DNA from: Xenophilus aerolatus
Lineage (GTDB): Bacteria; Pseudomonadota; Gammaproteobacteria; Burkholderiales; Burkholderiaceae_C
Assembly: GCA_030418545.1 (NCBI GenBank)
Contig: QAIB01000004.1
Span: forward strand, 186,001-250,000
DNA length: 64,000 nucleotides
Direction of reading: 5' to 3'
Part shown: positions 16,813 to 26,996 of the stretch, one piece after another
Numbering within the stretch: position 1 is the first letter of the stretch
How the letters are laid out: the number at the start of each line of letters is the position of its first letter
Made by a program: the position numbers and the translations under genes
The notes under the pieces: model-generated
Databases searched by the model: none
What the model was told of the DNA's origin: nothing
Seen by the model: only the letters and a program-made list of their open reading frames with translations

Positions 16813-16872
16813 TTTTGTGTAGCATTTGCTCCACTTTCATGTTGTATTCGCTACACCAAACGCAATGTAGCG
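16813..16872. promoter_or_regulatory. Candidate operator region between hnr and fpr
   Basis: The 290-base divergent gap contains three TGTAGC elements. TTTTGTGTAGCA (16813-16824) and CGCTACACCAAA (16849-16860) form an inverted repeat matching at 10 of 12 positions, and TGTAGCGG recurs at 16866. The left element is itself half of an imperfect palindrome, GTGTAGCA-TT-TGCTCCAC (16817-16834). This is the only AT-richer patch between the two divergent genes. The TetR protein encoded at 17902 is the obvious candidate to bind it. No regulator has been matched to the site by experiment. Confidence 0.6.
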
Positions 16873-17038
16873 GTCCGGCGCGAAGCTTGCATGGGTGTTT
16901 TCCTGAGGCGCGCATTCCCCGACTCGGTGCACCGTGAACGACAATTGGGCGGCCACAGCCGGTTGACGCGCCAGCCCCCGTTCGCAAGCATTCCGTCGCC
17001 CGCATCCTCACCCTCATTCACCAGCCTTTCGACTTGCC

Positions 17039-17812
17039 ATGAGTGCCTTCAGCGAAGAACGCGTCCTCTCGGTCCACCACTGGACGGACCGCCTGTTCAC
17101 CTTCACCACCACGCGCGACCCGGCGCTGCGCTTCTCCAACGGCCACTTCACGATGATCGGCCTGAAGGTCAACAACAAGCCGCTGCTGCGCGCCTACAGC
17201 ATCGTCAGCCCCAACTACGAGGAGCACCTGGAGTTCCTCAGCATCAAGGTCGAGGAAGGCCCCCTCACCTCGCGCCTGCAGCACATCCAGGTCGGCGACA
17301 CCATCATCGTCGGCCGCAAGCCCACGGGCACGCTGCTCATCGACTACACGCTGCCCGGCAAGCGCCTGTACATGTTCGGGACGGGCACGGGCCTGGCGCC
17401 CTTCATGAGCATCATCCGCGACCCCGAGACCTACGAGAAGTTCGAGCAGGTGATCCTGGTGCACGGCGTGCGCCAGGTCGACGAGCTGGCCTACCACGAC
17501 CTGGTCGTCGACCACCTGCCCAAGCACGAGTTCCTGGGCGAGATGATCGAGAAGCAGCTGCTGTACTACCCGACGGTGACGCGCGAGGAATTCCGCAACC
17601 AGGGCCGCATCACCGACCTGGTCACCGCCAACAAGCTGACCGACGACCTGGGCCTGCCGCCGCTGAACCCCGCCGAAGACCGCGTCATGATCTGCGGCAG
17701 CCCTGGCCTCTTGGTCGACATGAAGGAAATCCTCGAAGGCCGCGGCTTCAAGGAAGGCAACACCAGCACGCCCGGCGACTACGTGGTCGAACGGGCCTTC
17801 GCCGAGAAATAA
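17039..17812 (+). CDS. fpr: Ferredoxin-NADP reductase
   Basis: This 257-residue FAD enzyme of the bacterial Fpr type moves electrons between NADPH and ferredoxin or flavodoxin. The FAD-binding motif is RAYSIVSPNYEE (about 57-68). The NADP-binding loop is FGTGTGLAPFMSI (about 112-124), with MICGSPGLLVDM further on. The C-terminal VERAFAEK is typical of the family. The start is the ATG at 17039 (MSAFSEERVLSVHHW). It diverges from the 6-hydroxynicotinate reductase gene across a shared regulatory region. Supplying reduced ferredoxin to that reductase is therefore a likely job, although this enzyme class also serves general redox defence. Confidence 0.93.
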   Translation: MSAFSEERVLSVHHWTDRLFTFTTTRDPALRFSNGHFTMIGLKVNNKPLLRAYSIVSPNYEEHLEFLSIKVEEGPLTSRLQHIQVGDTIIVGRKPTGTLLIDYTLPGKRLYMFGTGTGLAPFMSIIRDPETYEKFEQVILVHGVRQVDELAYHDLVVDHLPKHEFLGEMIEKQLLYYPTVTREEFRNQGRITDLVTANKLTDDLGLPPLNPAEDRVMICGSPGLLVDMKEILEGRGFKEGNTSTPGDYVVERAFAEK

Positions 17813-17817
17813 ATGCG

Positions 17818-17888
17818 GACTGCCGTACGCGAAGGGCGCGAAAGTTTCGCGAAGGACGCAAAAGGATTCGCGTTCGGTACCCGCTCCC
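17818..17888 (+). repeat. GCGAAGG/CCTTCGCG hairpin repeat (copy c)
   Basis: The sequence CCGTACGCGAAGGGCGCGAA, then a run ending CGAAGGACGCAAAAGG, then TTCGCGTTCGGTACCCG, matches the left and right ends of the copies at 8526 and 40730. It lies between fpr and the TetR gene and is a shortened copy lacking the central core. Confidence 0.65.
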
Positions 17889-17901
17889 GTCCCCACACCG
17901 C

Positions 17902-18663
17902 ATGACCACCCGCAAGACCGTCGCCAAGCCCCAGCGCAAGACCGGCGTGCGGGAGGCGGCGGCGCAGGCGACGCGCGACGCGATCCTGAAGGCGGCCACC
18001 AAGGTCTTCGCGAAGTACGGATACGAAGGCGGCAGCGTGGAGAAGATCTCCAAGGCGGCCAAGTCGTATGACCGGATGATCTACTACTACTTCGGCAGCA
18101 AGGAAGGCCTGTTCGTCGCCGTGCTCGAGGGCATCTACCAGCGCATGGACGAGGCCGAGGCGGCGATCGCGCTCGACGCCTCGCGGCCGGTGGAGGCGCT
18201 CACCGAGGTCATCCGCTTCGTGCACGGCTACTACCGGCGCAACCCCGACTTCGTCACGCTGCTCAACACCGAGAACCTGCACAAGGGCCGGCACATCGCG
18301 AAGTCGGTGCGCGCGCGCGAGTACTCCTCGCGCGCGGTGGCGATCATCGCGGACATCCTGGCGGCCGGCGCGGCACAGGGCCTGTTCCGCGCCGACCTGG
18401 TGGCGCGAGACGTGTACCTCTTGATCGCGGCCTCGGGCTACTTCTATACCTCCAACCGCTACACCCTCACGACCTTCCTGGACGAAGCCCTGGACGCGCC
18501 GGACAAGGTGGCGCACTGGGAGGACTTCGTCATCGAGGCGGTGCTGCGCACCGTGCGGCTCGAGGACGCGGCCGACAACGACACCCCCCCTCACGAAGAG
18601 AACAAGCCATGGCAGAAATCGCAACCGGCGGCAAGTCGGGCAAGGTCGTCATCCAGAACATAG
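17902..18663 (+). CDS. TetR-family transcriptional regulator
   Basis: This 253-residue regulator has an N-terminal helix-turn-helix at about residues 20-66 (TRDAILKAATKVFAKYGYEG, KAAKSYDRMIYYYFGSKEGL) and a C-terminal ligand-binding domain of the TetR_C type (FVHGYYRRNPDFVTLL, AASGYFYTSNRYTL). The ATG at 17902 was chosen by homology; upstream in-frame sequence is repeat and the antisense of other genes. The reading frame runs 55 bases into the enamidase gene, giving a polar tail after RTVRLEDAA that is unlike the family and probably has no function. Its position among the catabolic genes makes it the likely pathway regulator, with operators in the 16749-17038 gap. Confidence 0.88.
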   Translation: MTTRKTVAKPQRKTGVREAAAQATRDAILKAATKVFAKYGYEGGSVEKISKAAKSYDRMIYYYFGSKEGLFVAVLEGIYQRMDEAEAAIALDASRPVEALTEVIRFVHGYYRRNPDFVTLLNTENLHKGRHIAKSVRAREYSSRAVAIIADILAAGAAQGLFRADLVARDVYLLIAASGYFYTSNRYTLTTFLDEALDAPDKVAHWEDFVIEAVLRTVRLEDAADNDTPPHEENKPWQKSQPAASRARSSSRT

Positions 18664-19808
18664 GGCTGCTGCTCTCGGGCGACATCGATCGGCCCATCCT
18701 CGACGCCGACACCATCGTCGTGAACGACGGGCTGATCACGGCCGTCGGCAGGTTCAAGGACTGCGACACCGAGGGCGCCAGGACCGTCATCGACGCCAAG
18801 GGCGTGTGCGTCGCGCCCGGCCTGATCGACAGCCACGTGCACCCAGTGGCCGGCGACTGGACGCCGCGGCAGAGCCAGCTCAACTGGATCGAGTCGAGCA
18901 TGAACGGCGGCGTGACGACCATGATCTCGGCCGGCGAGGTCCACTACCCCGGCCGGCCGCGCGACATCGTGGGCCTCAAGGCGCTGGCGATCACCGCGCA
19001 GCGGGCCTTCGACGCCTTCCGCCCGGGCGGCGTGAAGGTGCTGGCCGGCGCGCCGGTGATCGAGAAGGGCATGGTCGAGAGCGACTTCAAGGAGCTGGCC
19101 GAGGCCGGCGTGGGCCTGCTCGGCGAAGTGGGCCTGGGCACGGTGAAGGCGGGCTACGAGGCCAAGGAGATGGTGGCCTGGGCACGCAAGTACGGCATCC
19201 AGAGCACCATCCACACGGGCGGGCCGTCGGTGCCCGGCTCGGGCTACATCGACAAGGACACGGTGCTGGAGGCCGACGCCGACATCATCGGCCACATCAA
19301 CGGCGGCCACACCTCGCTGCCGCTCAAGCACGTGTGCGACCTGTGCGAGCAGAGCACGCGCGGGATCGAGATCGTGCACAACGGCAACGAGCGCGTGGCC
19401 ATCGGCGCGGCGCGCGCGGCCATCGAGCTCAAGTGCCCGCACCGCGTGATCCTGGGCACCGACGGGCCGGCCGGCTCGGGCGTGCAGCCGCTGGGCATCC
19501 TGCGCATGGTGTCGCTGATCTCGTCGATGGCCGACATCCCGGCCGAGGTCGTGTTCTGCTTTGCGACCGGCAACACGGCGCGCCTGCGCAATCTCAACTG
19601 CGGCCTGGTCGAGGTCGGCCGCGCCGCGGACTTCGTCTTCATGGACCGCGCGCAGCACACGGCCGGCAAGACGCTGCTCGAGAGCGTGCAGCTAGGCGAC
19701 ATTCCCGGCGTCGGCATGGTGATGATCGACGGCATCGTGCGTGCCGGCCGCAGCCGCAACACGCCGCCGGCCACCGAGGTGCCGGTGGTGGTGCCCGCCG
19801 CGCACTGA
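18609..19808 (+). CDS. ena: Enamidase homologue (amidohydrolase superfamily)
   Basis: This 399-residue amidohydrolase closely resembles E. barkeri enamidase, which opens 1,4,5,6-tetrahydro-6-oxonicotinate to 2-formylglutarate and ammonia. Shared features are IQNIGLLLSGDIDRPILDAD at the N-terminus, the metal site LIDSHVHPVAGDWTPRQ, GGVTTMISAGEVHYPGRPRD, the candidate bridging-ligand region LLGEVGLGTVKAGYEAKEM, STIHTGGPSVPGSG, DIIGHINGGHT, ILGTDGPAGSGVQPLGILR and the C-terminal SRNTPPA. The ATG at 18609 is preceded by AAGAGA and overlaps the end of the TetR gene. With the reductase homologue across the divergent promoter, it gives the second and third steps of a reductive nicotinate route. Confidence 0.9.
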   Translation: MAEIATGGKSGKVVIQNIGLLLSGDIDRPILDADTIVVNDGLITAVGRFKDCDTEGARTVIDAKGVCVAPGLIDSHVHPVAGDWTPRQSQLNWIESSMNGGVTTMISAGEVHYPGRPRDIVGLKALAITAQRAFDAFRPGGVKVLAGAPVIEKGMVESDFKELAEAGVGLLGEVGLGTVKAGYEAKEMVAWARKYGIQSTIHTGGPSVPGSGYIDKDTVLEADADIIGHINGGHTSLPLKHVCDLCEQSTRGIEIVHNGNERVAIGAARAAIELKCPHRVILGTDGPAGSGVQPLGILRMVSLISSMADIPAEVVFCFATGNTARLRNLNCGLVEVGRAADFVFMDRAQHTAGKTLLESVQLGDIPGVGMVMIDGIVRAGRSRNTPPATEVPVVVPAAH

Positions 19809-19815
19809 GGCGCTT

Positions 19816-19893
19816 CACGCGATCGTAACGATCGTGACGAATTCGCCCGCAACGCCCGCCCGGCGGGCGCTGCAGCCCGATTGCACTTTCCCC
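19816..19893 (+). repeat. Dispersed repeat, TAACGnnCGTGACGAnTT...GATTGCACTT family (copy 1)
   Basis: TCGTAACGATCGTGACGAAT, a CGCCCGCCCGGCGGGCG hairpin and GCAGCCCGATTGCACTTTCC fill the convergent gap between the enamidase gene and the BrkB gene. Similar blocks occur at 58434 and 58996. In this convergent position the hairpin could also act as a terminator. Confidence 0.55.
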
Positions 19894-19895
19894 CG

Positions 19896-20822
19896 TCAGT
19901 CCGTCCGCGGCGTGCGTGCCGCCGCGTCGGCGCGCGCCTGCGCGTCCTCGGCCAGCGCCCGCGCGCAACCCGCCGACAGCAGCAGGATGGCCGAGGTGAA
20001 GTAGATCCACATCAGGATCACGACCAGCGAGCCGGCCGCGCCGTAGGCCGAGACCACGGCCGCCGTCGACAGGTAGAGCGCCAGCGCCTGCTTGCCCAGC
20101 GTGAACAGCACCGCGCCCACCGCGCCGCCCACCAGCATGTAGCGCATGCGCGGCTTGGGGCCGGTGCTCAGTCGCATCAGGCCCGCGAACAGCCCGGTGC
20201 AGAAGGCGAAGGAGATCAGCTCGTTGATGACGCGCAGCAGCGGCTTGAGCGACAGCCACTGGCCGGCCCAGTCGGCGATGAAGTTGATCGCCGTGCTGGC
20301 CGCCAGCGACATCAGCAGCAGCACGCCGAAGACCAGGATGTAGCCCAGGCCGCGCAGCCGCAGCGACGCCGTGTACCACCAGGGCGTCTCGGGTGCCGGT
20401 TCGCCGCCCTGGCGCCACAGCCGCTCGAAAGCCGATTGCAGCTCGGCGAACACACCCGTCGCGCCCGAGATCAGCAGCACGAAGGCCAGCACCGACGCGA
20501 TGATCCCTTCCTTGGGCTGCTGGGCACTGGTGAGTGCCTGCCGCACTGCCTCGGCACCGCGCTGGCCGACCACGGCGGAGATCTCGCCCACCAGCCGCGT
20601 CTGCACGAAGGCGGGGTCGAGCCACCAGCCCAGGATGGCGACGATGAGCACCAGCAGCGGCGCCAGGCTCAGGATGCCGTAGAAGGACATGGCGGCGCTC
20701 ATGCGCAGGCCGTCGGCCTCCTTCCACAACATGGCGGCCCGCCACAGCGGCGTGAGCGGCCGCAGCGGCACCAGCAGTTTCTGGACGAAGGGCGGAAGCG
20801 AGGTGGAGGACACGGCGGACAT
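19896..20822 (-). CDS. YihY/BrkB family inner-membrane protein
   Basis: This 308-residue membrane protein is of the YihY/BrkB (UPF0761) family, whose role is not firmly established. About six hydrophobic segments are visible, beginning with SAAMSFYGILSLAPLLVLIV (the family's most conserved stretch) and LAFVLLISGATGVFAELQ. WMIYF-like ILMWIYFTSAILLLSAGCAR near the C-terminus is also typical. The start at 20822 (MSAVSSTSLPPF) fits the usual length. It lies 35 bases after gtrA on the same strand and may be the last gene of that run. The hydrophilic Ala/Arg-rich tail is not conserved. Confidence 0.88.
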   Translation of the reverse strand: MSAVSSTSLPPFVQKLLVPLRPLTPLWRAAMLWKEADGLRMSAAMSFYGILSLAPLLVLIVAILGWWLDPAFVQTRLVGEISAVVGQRGAEAVRQALTSAQQPKEGIIASVLAFVLLISGATGVFAELQSAFERLWRQGGEPAPETPWWYTASLRLRGLGYILVFGVLLLMSLAASTAINFIADWAGQWLSLKPLLRVINELISFAFCTGLFAGLMRLSTGPKPRMRYMLVGGAVGAVLFTLGKQALALYLSTAAVVSAYGAAGSLVVILMWIYFTSAILLLSAGCARALAEDAQARADAAARTPRTD

Positions 20823-20857
20823 GCTCCGACGCTAGCGGCCTTCGGCGGCGCTGTCGA

Positions 20858-21286
20858 TCAGCGCGGGCCGCGCGAGCGGAACACCAGGTGCCGGGCCGAG
20901 AGGTAGTTGACGGCCATGCCGCCCAGGCTGCCCAGCGCCACGCCCAGCGCCGCGGCCCAGGGGCCTTCGACCGAATGCAGCGTGAGCACGTAGATCACGT
21001 AGTTCACCGCCGCCCCGCCGAGCATGGCGACCACGTACGAGACGTACTCGCGCCACAGCGAGTCTGGACGACCGACCGCGAAGGTGAAGCGGCGGTTGAA
21101 GGCCCAGGTCGCCGTCGCCGCGGCCAGGAAGGACAGCACGCGCGCGGCATACCAGCCCAGCCAGGGCGCCAGCAGGTAGAGCACACCCACGTCGACGATC
21201 AGGCCGAGCAGGCCGGCCACCGCGAACAGGACCAGCCGGCGCGCGGTGCCGTGCGCCTCGCCGCCCTGCGGGCCGGGGGCTTTCAT
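20858..21286 (-). CDS. GtrA family membrane protein (candidate lipid-linked sugar flippase)
   Basis: This 142-residue protein has four membrane segments and the GtrA family hallmarks LLGLIVDVGVLYLL, ATATWAFNRRFTF and MAVNYLSARHLVFRS. GtrA proteins are thought to flip undecaprenyl-phosphate-linked sugars across the inner membrane in GtrABC glycosylation systems. The ATG at 21286 overlaps the stop of the glycosyltransferase gene by four bases. The order GT-C enzyme, GT2 enzyme, GtrA with overlapping ends supports one functional module. Confidence 0.88.
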   Translation of the reverse strand: MKAPGPQGGEAHGTARRLVLFAVAGLLGLIVDVGVLYLLAPWLGWYAARVLSFLAAATATWAFNRRFTFAVGRPDSLWREYVSYVVAMLGGAAVNYVIYVLTLHSVEGPWAAALGVALGSLGGMAVNYLSARHLVFRSRGPR

Positions 21287-22251
21287 GGCCGGCGCAGCGC
21301 GTTCCGCACGCCCGGCGTGGCCAGGTAGCGCAGGCGCTTGACCTCGCGCCGGCCCAGCGTCACCGTGCGCAGCACCGCGCCGCAGGCGGCCGAGAGCATG
21401 GCGGCCAGCATCATGCCGGTGGCCAGCACGGCCGTGGGCAGGCGCGGCACCAGGCCGGTCTCGACGAAGGTGATGAAGAGCGGAATGGCCAGCACGATCG
21501 CGCCCAGCGCGAGCAGGCCGCCGATGGCGCTGAAGAAGCTCAGCGGCCGCTCGTTGACGAACAGCCGCAGGATCATGACGAGGATGCGCCAGCCGTCGCG
21601 ATACGTGGACAGCTTGGAATGCGAGCCCTCGGGCCGCGCGCGGTACAGCGTGGGCCGCTCGGCGTGGGGCATGCGCAGCTCCAGCGCGTGCACGGTGAGC
21701 TCGGTCTCGATTTCGAAGCCCTTGGCCAGCGCCGGAAAGGACTTCACGTAGCGGCGCGAGAACACGCGAAGGCCCGACAGCATGTCGGTGAAGTGGCCGC
21801 CGAAGAGGTGCGCCACCGCGCCGGTGAGCAGACGGTTGCCGAAGCGGTGGCCCCGCCGGTAGGTCTGCGCGTCCTGCTGGTCGTCGACGCGCGCACCCAC
21901 CACCATGTCGAGGTTGCCGTCGACCAGTTCGGCGATGAGCTCGCGCACGGTCGACAGGTCGTAGGTGGCATCGCCGTCGACCATGACGTACACGTCAGCC
22001 TCGACATCGGCGAACATGCGCCGCACCACGTTGCCCTTGCCGCGCAGCGCCACGTGCGTGACCTGCGCGCCATGCGCCCGCGCCACGGCGGCGGTGTCGT
22101 CGGTGGACGCGTTGTCGAAGACGTGGATCTCGGCCCGTGGCAGCGCGGCGCGGAATTCGGCGATCACCTGCGGGATGGCCAGCGCCTCGTTGTAGCAGGG
22201 GATCACGGCTGCGATGCGCAGGCCGTCCACGAAGGAGGATGGTGGCGTCAT
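21283..22251 (-). CDS. Family 2 glycosyltransferase (polyprenyl-phosphate sugar synthase type)
   Basis: This 322-residue protein has a GT2 domain (about 1-225): IAAVIPCYNEALAIPQVI, DNASTDDTAAVARAHGA and the catalytic acidic motif VMVDGDATYDLS. Two C-terminal membrane segments follow (FFSAIGGLLALGAIVLAIPL and the segment around GMMLAAMLSAACG). This layout is like GtrB/DPM1-type enzymes that put a sugar on undecaprenyl phosphate. The ATG at 22251 overlaps the preceding gene's stop, and the gene's own stop overlaps gtrA. The sugar cannot be predicted. Confidence 0.88.
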   Translation of the reverse strand: MTPPSSFVDGLRIAAVIPCYNEALAIPQVIAEFRAALPRAEIHVFDNASTDDTAAVARAHGAQVTHVALRGKGNVVRRMFADVEADVYVMVDGDATYDLSTVRELIAELVDGNLDMVVGARVDDQQDAQTYRRGHRFGNRLLTGAVAHLFGGHFTDMLSGLRVFSRRYVKSFPALAKGFEIETELTVHALELRMPHAERPTLYRARPEGSHSKLSTYRDGWRILVMILRLFVNERPLSFFSAIGGLLALGAIVLAIPLFITFVETGLVPRLPTAVLATGMMLAAMLSAACGAVLRTVTLGRREVKRLRYLATPGVRNALRRP

Positions 22252-24065
22252 GGTCGATAGGGCAGCACGCGGTACGCCTTCACGCCGTCCTGCTCGGCCA
22301 CCAGCTGGAAGTAGCGCTCGAAATCGGGCTTGCCGTCCACGTAGGGACCCAGCGCGGTGCGGACGACGATGGTACCGAAGCCGTGCTCGGCGAGTTTCCG
22401 TGCCATCGGCTCTGCAGGCAGCAGCAGATAGTCGGCATAGCGGTAGGGGCCGAAGACGTCGCCCCACACCGGGCCGCCGGCGAAGTAGATCGCGTCGCTC
22501 AGGCCCACCTGGTAGAGCTTGCCGACCGGATGGCGTCGCAGCTCGCTCAGCACCGCATAACCGGGCACATGGGACTGCAGGAAGGCCTCGCGCGTCTCGG
22601 GCGTGGGCGAGATCATGCGCGCATGCCCCGCGAAACGCTGGCCGCCGGCCACCGCCAGGACGGCAACGAAAAGGCCTGCGGCCACGCGCGGGACCGGCGG
22701 CCGGGCCAGTGCCGGTGCCACGCGCCGCACCCCGGCGGCGCTCCAGAGGTAGAGCTGCCGCCAGCCGATCGCACCGAGCCAGGCCAGCAGCGGGAAGGCA
22801 GCCATCATGTAGCGTGGGTATCGGGAGGTCAGCACCCACACCAGCAGCGACCACGCGCCGAACACGAAGGCCGCGCGCACCGCTGCGCGTCCCGGACAGC
22901 GCCAGAACACGCTGAAGGGCACCAGCACCAGCGACCAGAACATCACGTTCGGCAGGCTGGCGTGGTCGCGCACGTCGCCCACCTGGTTGCGGAAGTCGGC
23001 CTCGTTCCAGTTGGTGAAGCCGAAGACGCGCGCCCCGATCGGGTTGAAGGGGTCGCCGGTCTGCAGCCAGTTGCGCGCGTACCAGTAGATGCAGGGCAGC
23101 AGCAAGGCCGCGAGCCCCAGCGCGAGCGGACCCGGCCGGCGTTCGCGCCACACCACCCACAGCACCCACAGCCCCAGCAGCGGCAGGAAGGTGAGCGCCT
23201 GGTACTTGCTGCCGACCGCCACGCCGAGCAGGAAGGCGGCCAGCACCAGCCAGCCCGTGGGCCGCGCAGCGCCGTCGCTTCGATCTTCCTGCCAGATCCA
23301 CAGGGCGGCGCAGGACGCGACGACGAACAGCGCCACCGCCATGTCGATCAGCGCGTTGGCGTACTCGCCCACCGCCAGCAGGATGACCACCGCCATGCCG
23401 CCCACGATGCGGTCGGTGTACAGCACGGCCAGCCGGTAGACGATGGCCGCCGACAGCCAGCCCGCCAGCGCGTGCAGCAGATGCGGAAACACGTCGCCCA
23501 TCCAGGGCAGCGCGGCCGCATAGAGCAGGTTGTAGTTGTAGGGGAACCAGGGGTAGCGCAGCCAGTCGTGCACGCCGATGGCGCCACTGAGCGCGGTCTC
23601 GCGCGCCCAGGGCAGGTGGTACATCATCTCGTCGAAGGCGAAGGGCGGCGCCAGCGGCTCGATGAGGCACACCAGCGCCGCGCCGACCACGACCCAGCGC
23701 ATGGTGCGCTCGGCCAGCGTCGGCGCCGGACCCGGCGGGCCGGCGCGCAGCCGCCGCCATGCAGCCGGCGTGCGCAGCGCGGCGACGGCCAGCGCCGCGA
23801 GCAGCAGCGCCATCGTGGCCGGGGGCCGCAGCCAGCCCGCAATGCCCAGGCCCTGCAGCAGCAGCACGAAGACGCCGATGCCCAGCGCGGACGACAGGGC
23901 CAGGCTCAGCCACGCATCGGCCCGCGCGGTACCGTGGCGTGGAGGCGGCCCGGCACGCAGGCGGGCGCCGACGAGGTCGCCCACGCCCCAGGCGCCCCAG
24001 AGGAACAGCGCCAGCGCCGCGAGGTGCTGCGCCGCGAAGATCAGCTTCTGCAAGGCCAGGGTCAC
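22248..24065 (-). CDS. GT-C-type (family 39-like) membrane glycosyltransferase
   Basis: This 605-residue protein has about 12 hydrophobic segments and the ArnT/PMT-like glycosyltransferase layout. The loop after the early membrane segments carries PPFAFDEMMYHLPWARE, which includes the acidic D-E pair typical of GT-C catalysis. SRYPRYMMAAFPLLAWLGAI lies further on, and a hydrophilic C-terminal domain follows. It probably transfers the lipid-linked sugar made by its neighbours to a periplasmic acceptor. The start at 24065 follows the methionine synthase stop by 19 bases on the same strand, so read-through from metH is likely. It was recognised by topology and motif, not by close similarity. Confidence 0.78.
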   Translation of the reverse strand: MTLALQKLIFAAQHLAALALFLWGAWGVGDLVGARLRAGPPPRHGTARADAWLSLALSSALGIGVFVLLLQGLGIAGWLRPPATMALLLAALAVAALRTPAAWRRLRAGPPGPAPTLAERTMRWVVVGAALVCLIEPLAPPFAFDEMMYHLPWARETALSGAIGVHDWLRYPWFPYNYNLLYAAALPWMGDVFPHLLHALAGWLSAAIVYRLAVLYTDRIVGGMAVVILLAVGEYANALIDMAVALFVVASCAALWIWQEDRSDGAARPTGWLVLAAFLLGVAVGSKYQALTFLPLLGLWVLWVVWRERRPGPLALGLAALLLPCIYWYARNWLQTGDPFNPIGARVFGFTNWNEADFRNQVGDVRDHASLPNVMFWSLVLVPFSVFWRCPGRAAVRAAFVFGAWSLLVWVLTSRYPRYMMAAFPLLAWLGAIGWRQLYLWSAAGVRRVAPALARPPVPRVAAGLFVAVLAVAGGQRFAGHARMISPTPETREAFLQSHVPGYAVLSELRRHPVGKLYQVGLSDAIYFAGGPVWGDVFGPYRYADYLLLPAEPMARKLAEHGFGTIVVRTALGPYVDGKPDFERYFQLVAEQDGVKAYRVLPYRP

Positions 24066-24084
24066 GGTGCCGGTCGCGTCGGGG

Positions 24085-26835
<2,751 letters not shown>

Positions 26836-26870
26836 GGGGCTCACCTGCAGGGAACACGGGAGAAACAGGC

Positions 26871-26950
26871 GAGCGTCGTTGCGGGTCCCAAGCCTGACGC
26901 GGCGGCCGGCGCCACGGGGCGCGGCCCCGGCGCTGCAACGCTCCTTGGGC
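26871..26950 (-). promoter_or_regulatory. S-adenosylhomocysteine (SAH) riboswitch
   Basis: Read on the minus strand, the leader contains CCCAAGGAGCGTTGCAGCGC, a GC-rich variable stem, GTCAGGCTTGGGACC and then CGCAACGACGCTC. This is the SAH riboswitch layout. P1 is formed by CCCAAG with CTTGGG. The conserved AGGAGCGTTGCA and CAGGCT segments line the binding core. The downstream GCAACGACGCTC can pair back with GAGCGTTGC as the pseudoknot. Known members activate SAH-recycling genes such as ahcY and metH when SAH is high. The element ends about 35 bases before the metH start, so it should control that gene and perhaps the genes downstream of it. Confidence 0.9.
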
Positions 26951-26996
26951 GAGCGCGGATTTTAATGAGCGCGGGCCGGGCGGCCTCGCGCCGGGG

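Noticed and set aside
26836-26844. GTG start nine bases upstream for the B12 half of metH
   Set aside because: The ATG at 26835 has AGGTGA at proper spacing; the GTG would overlap that ribosome binding site.
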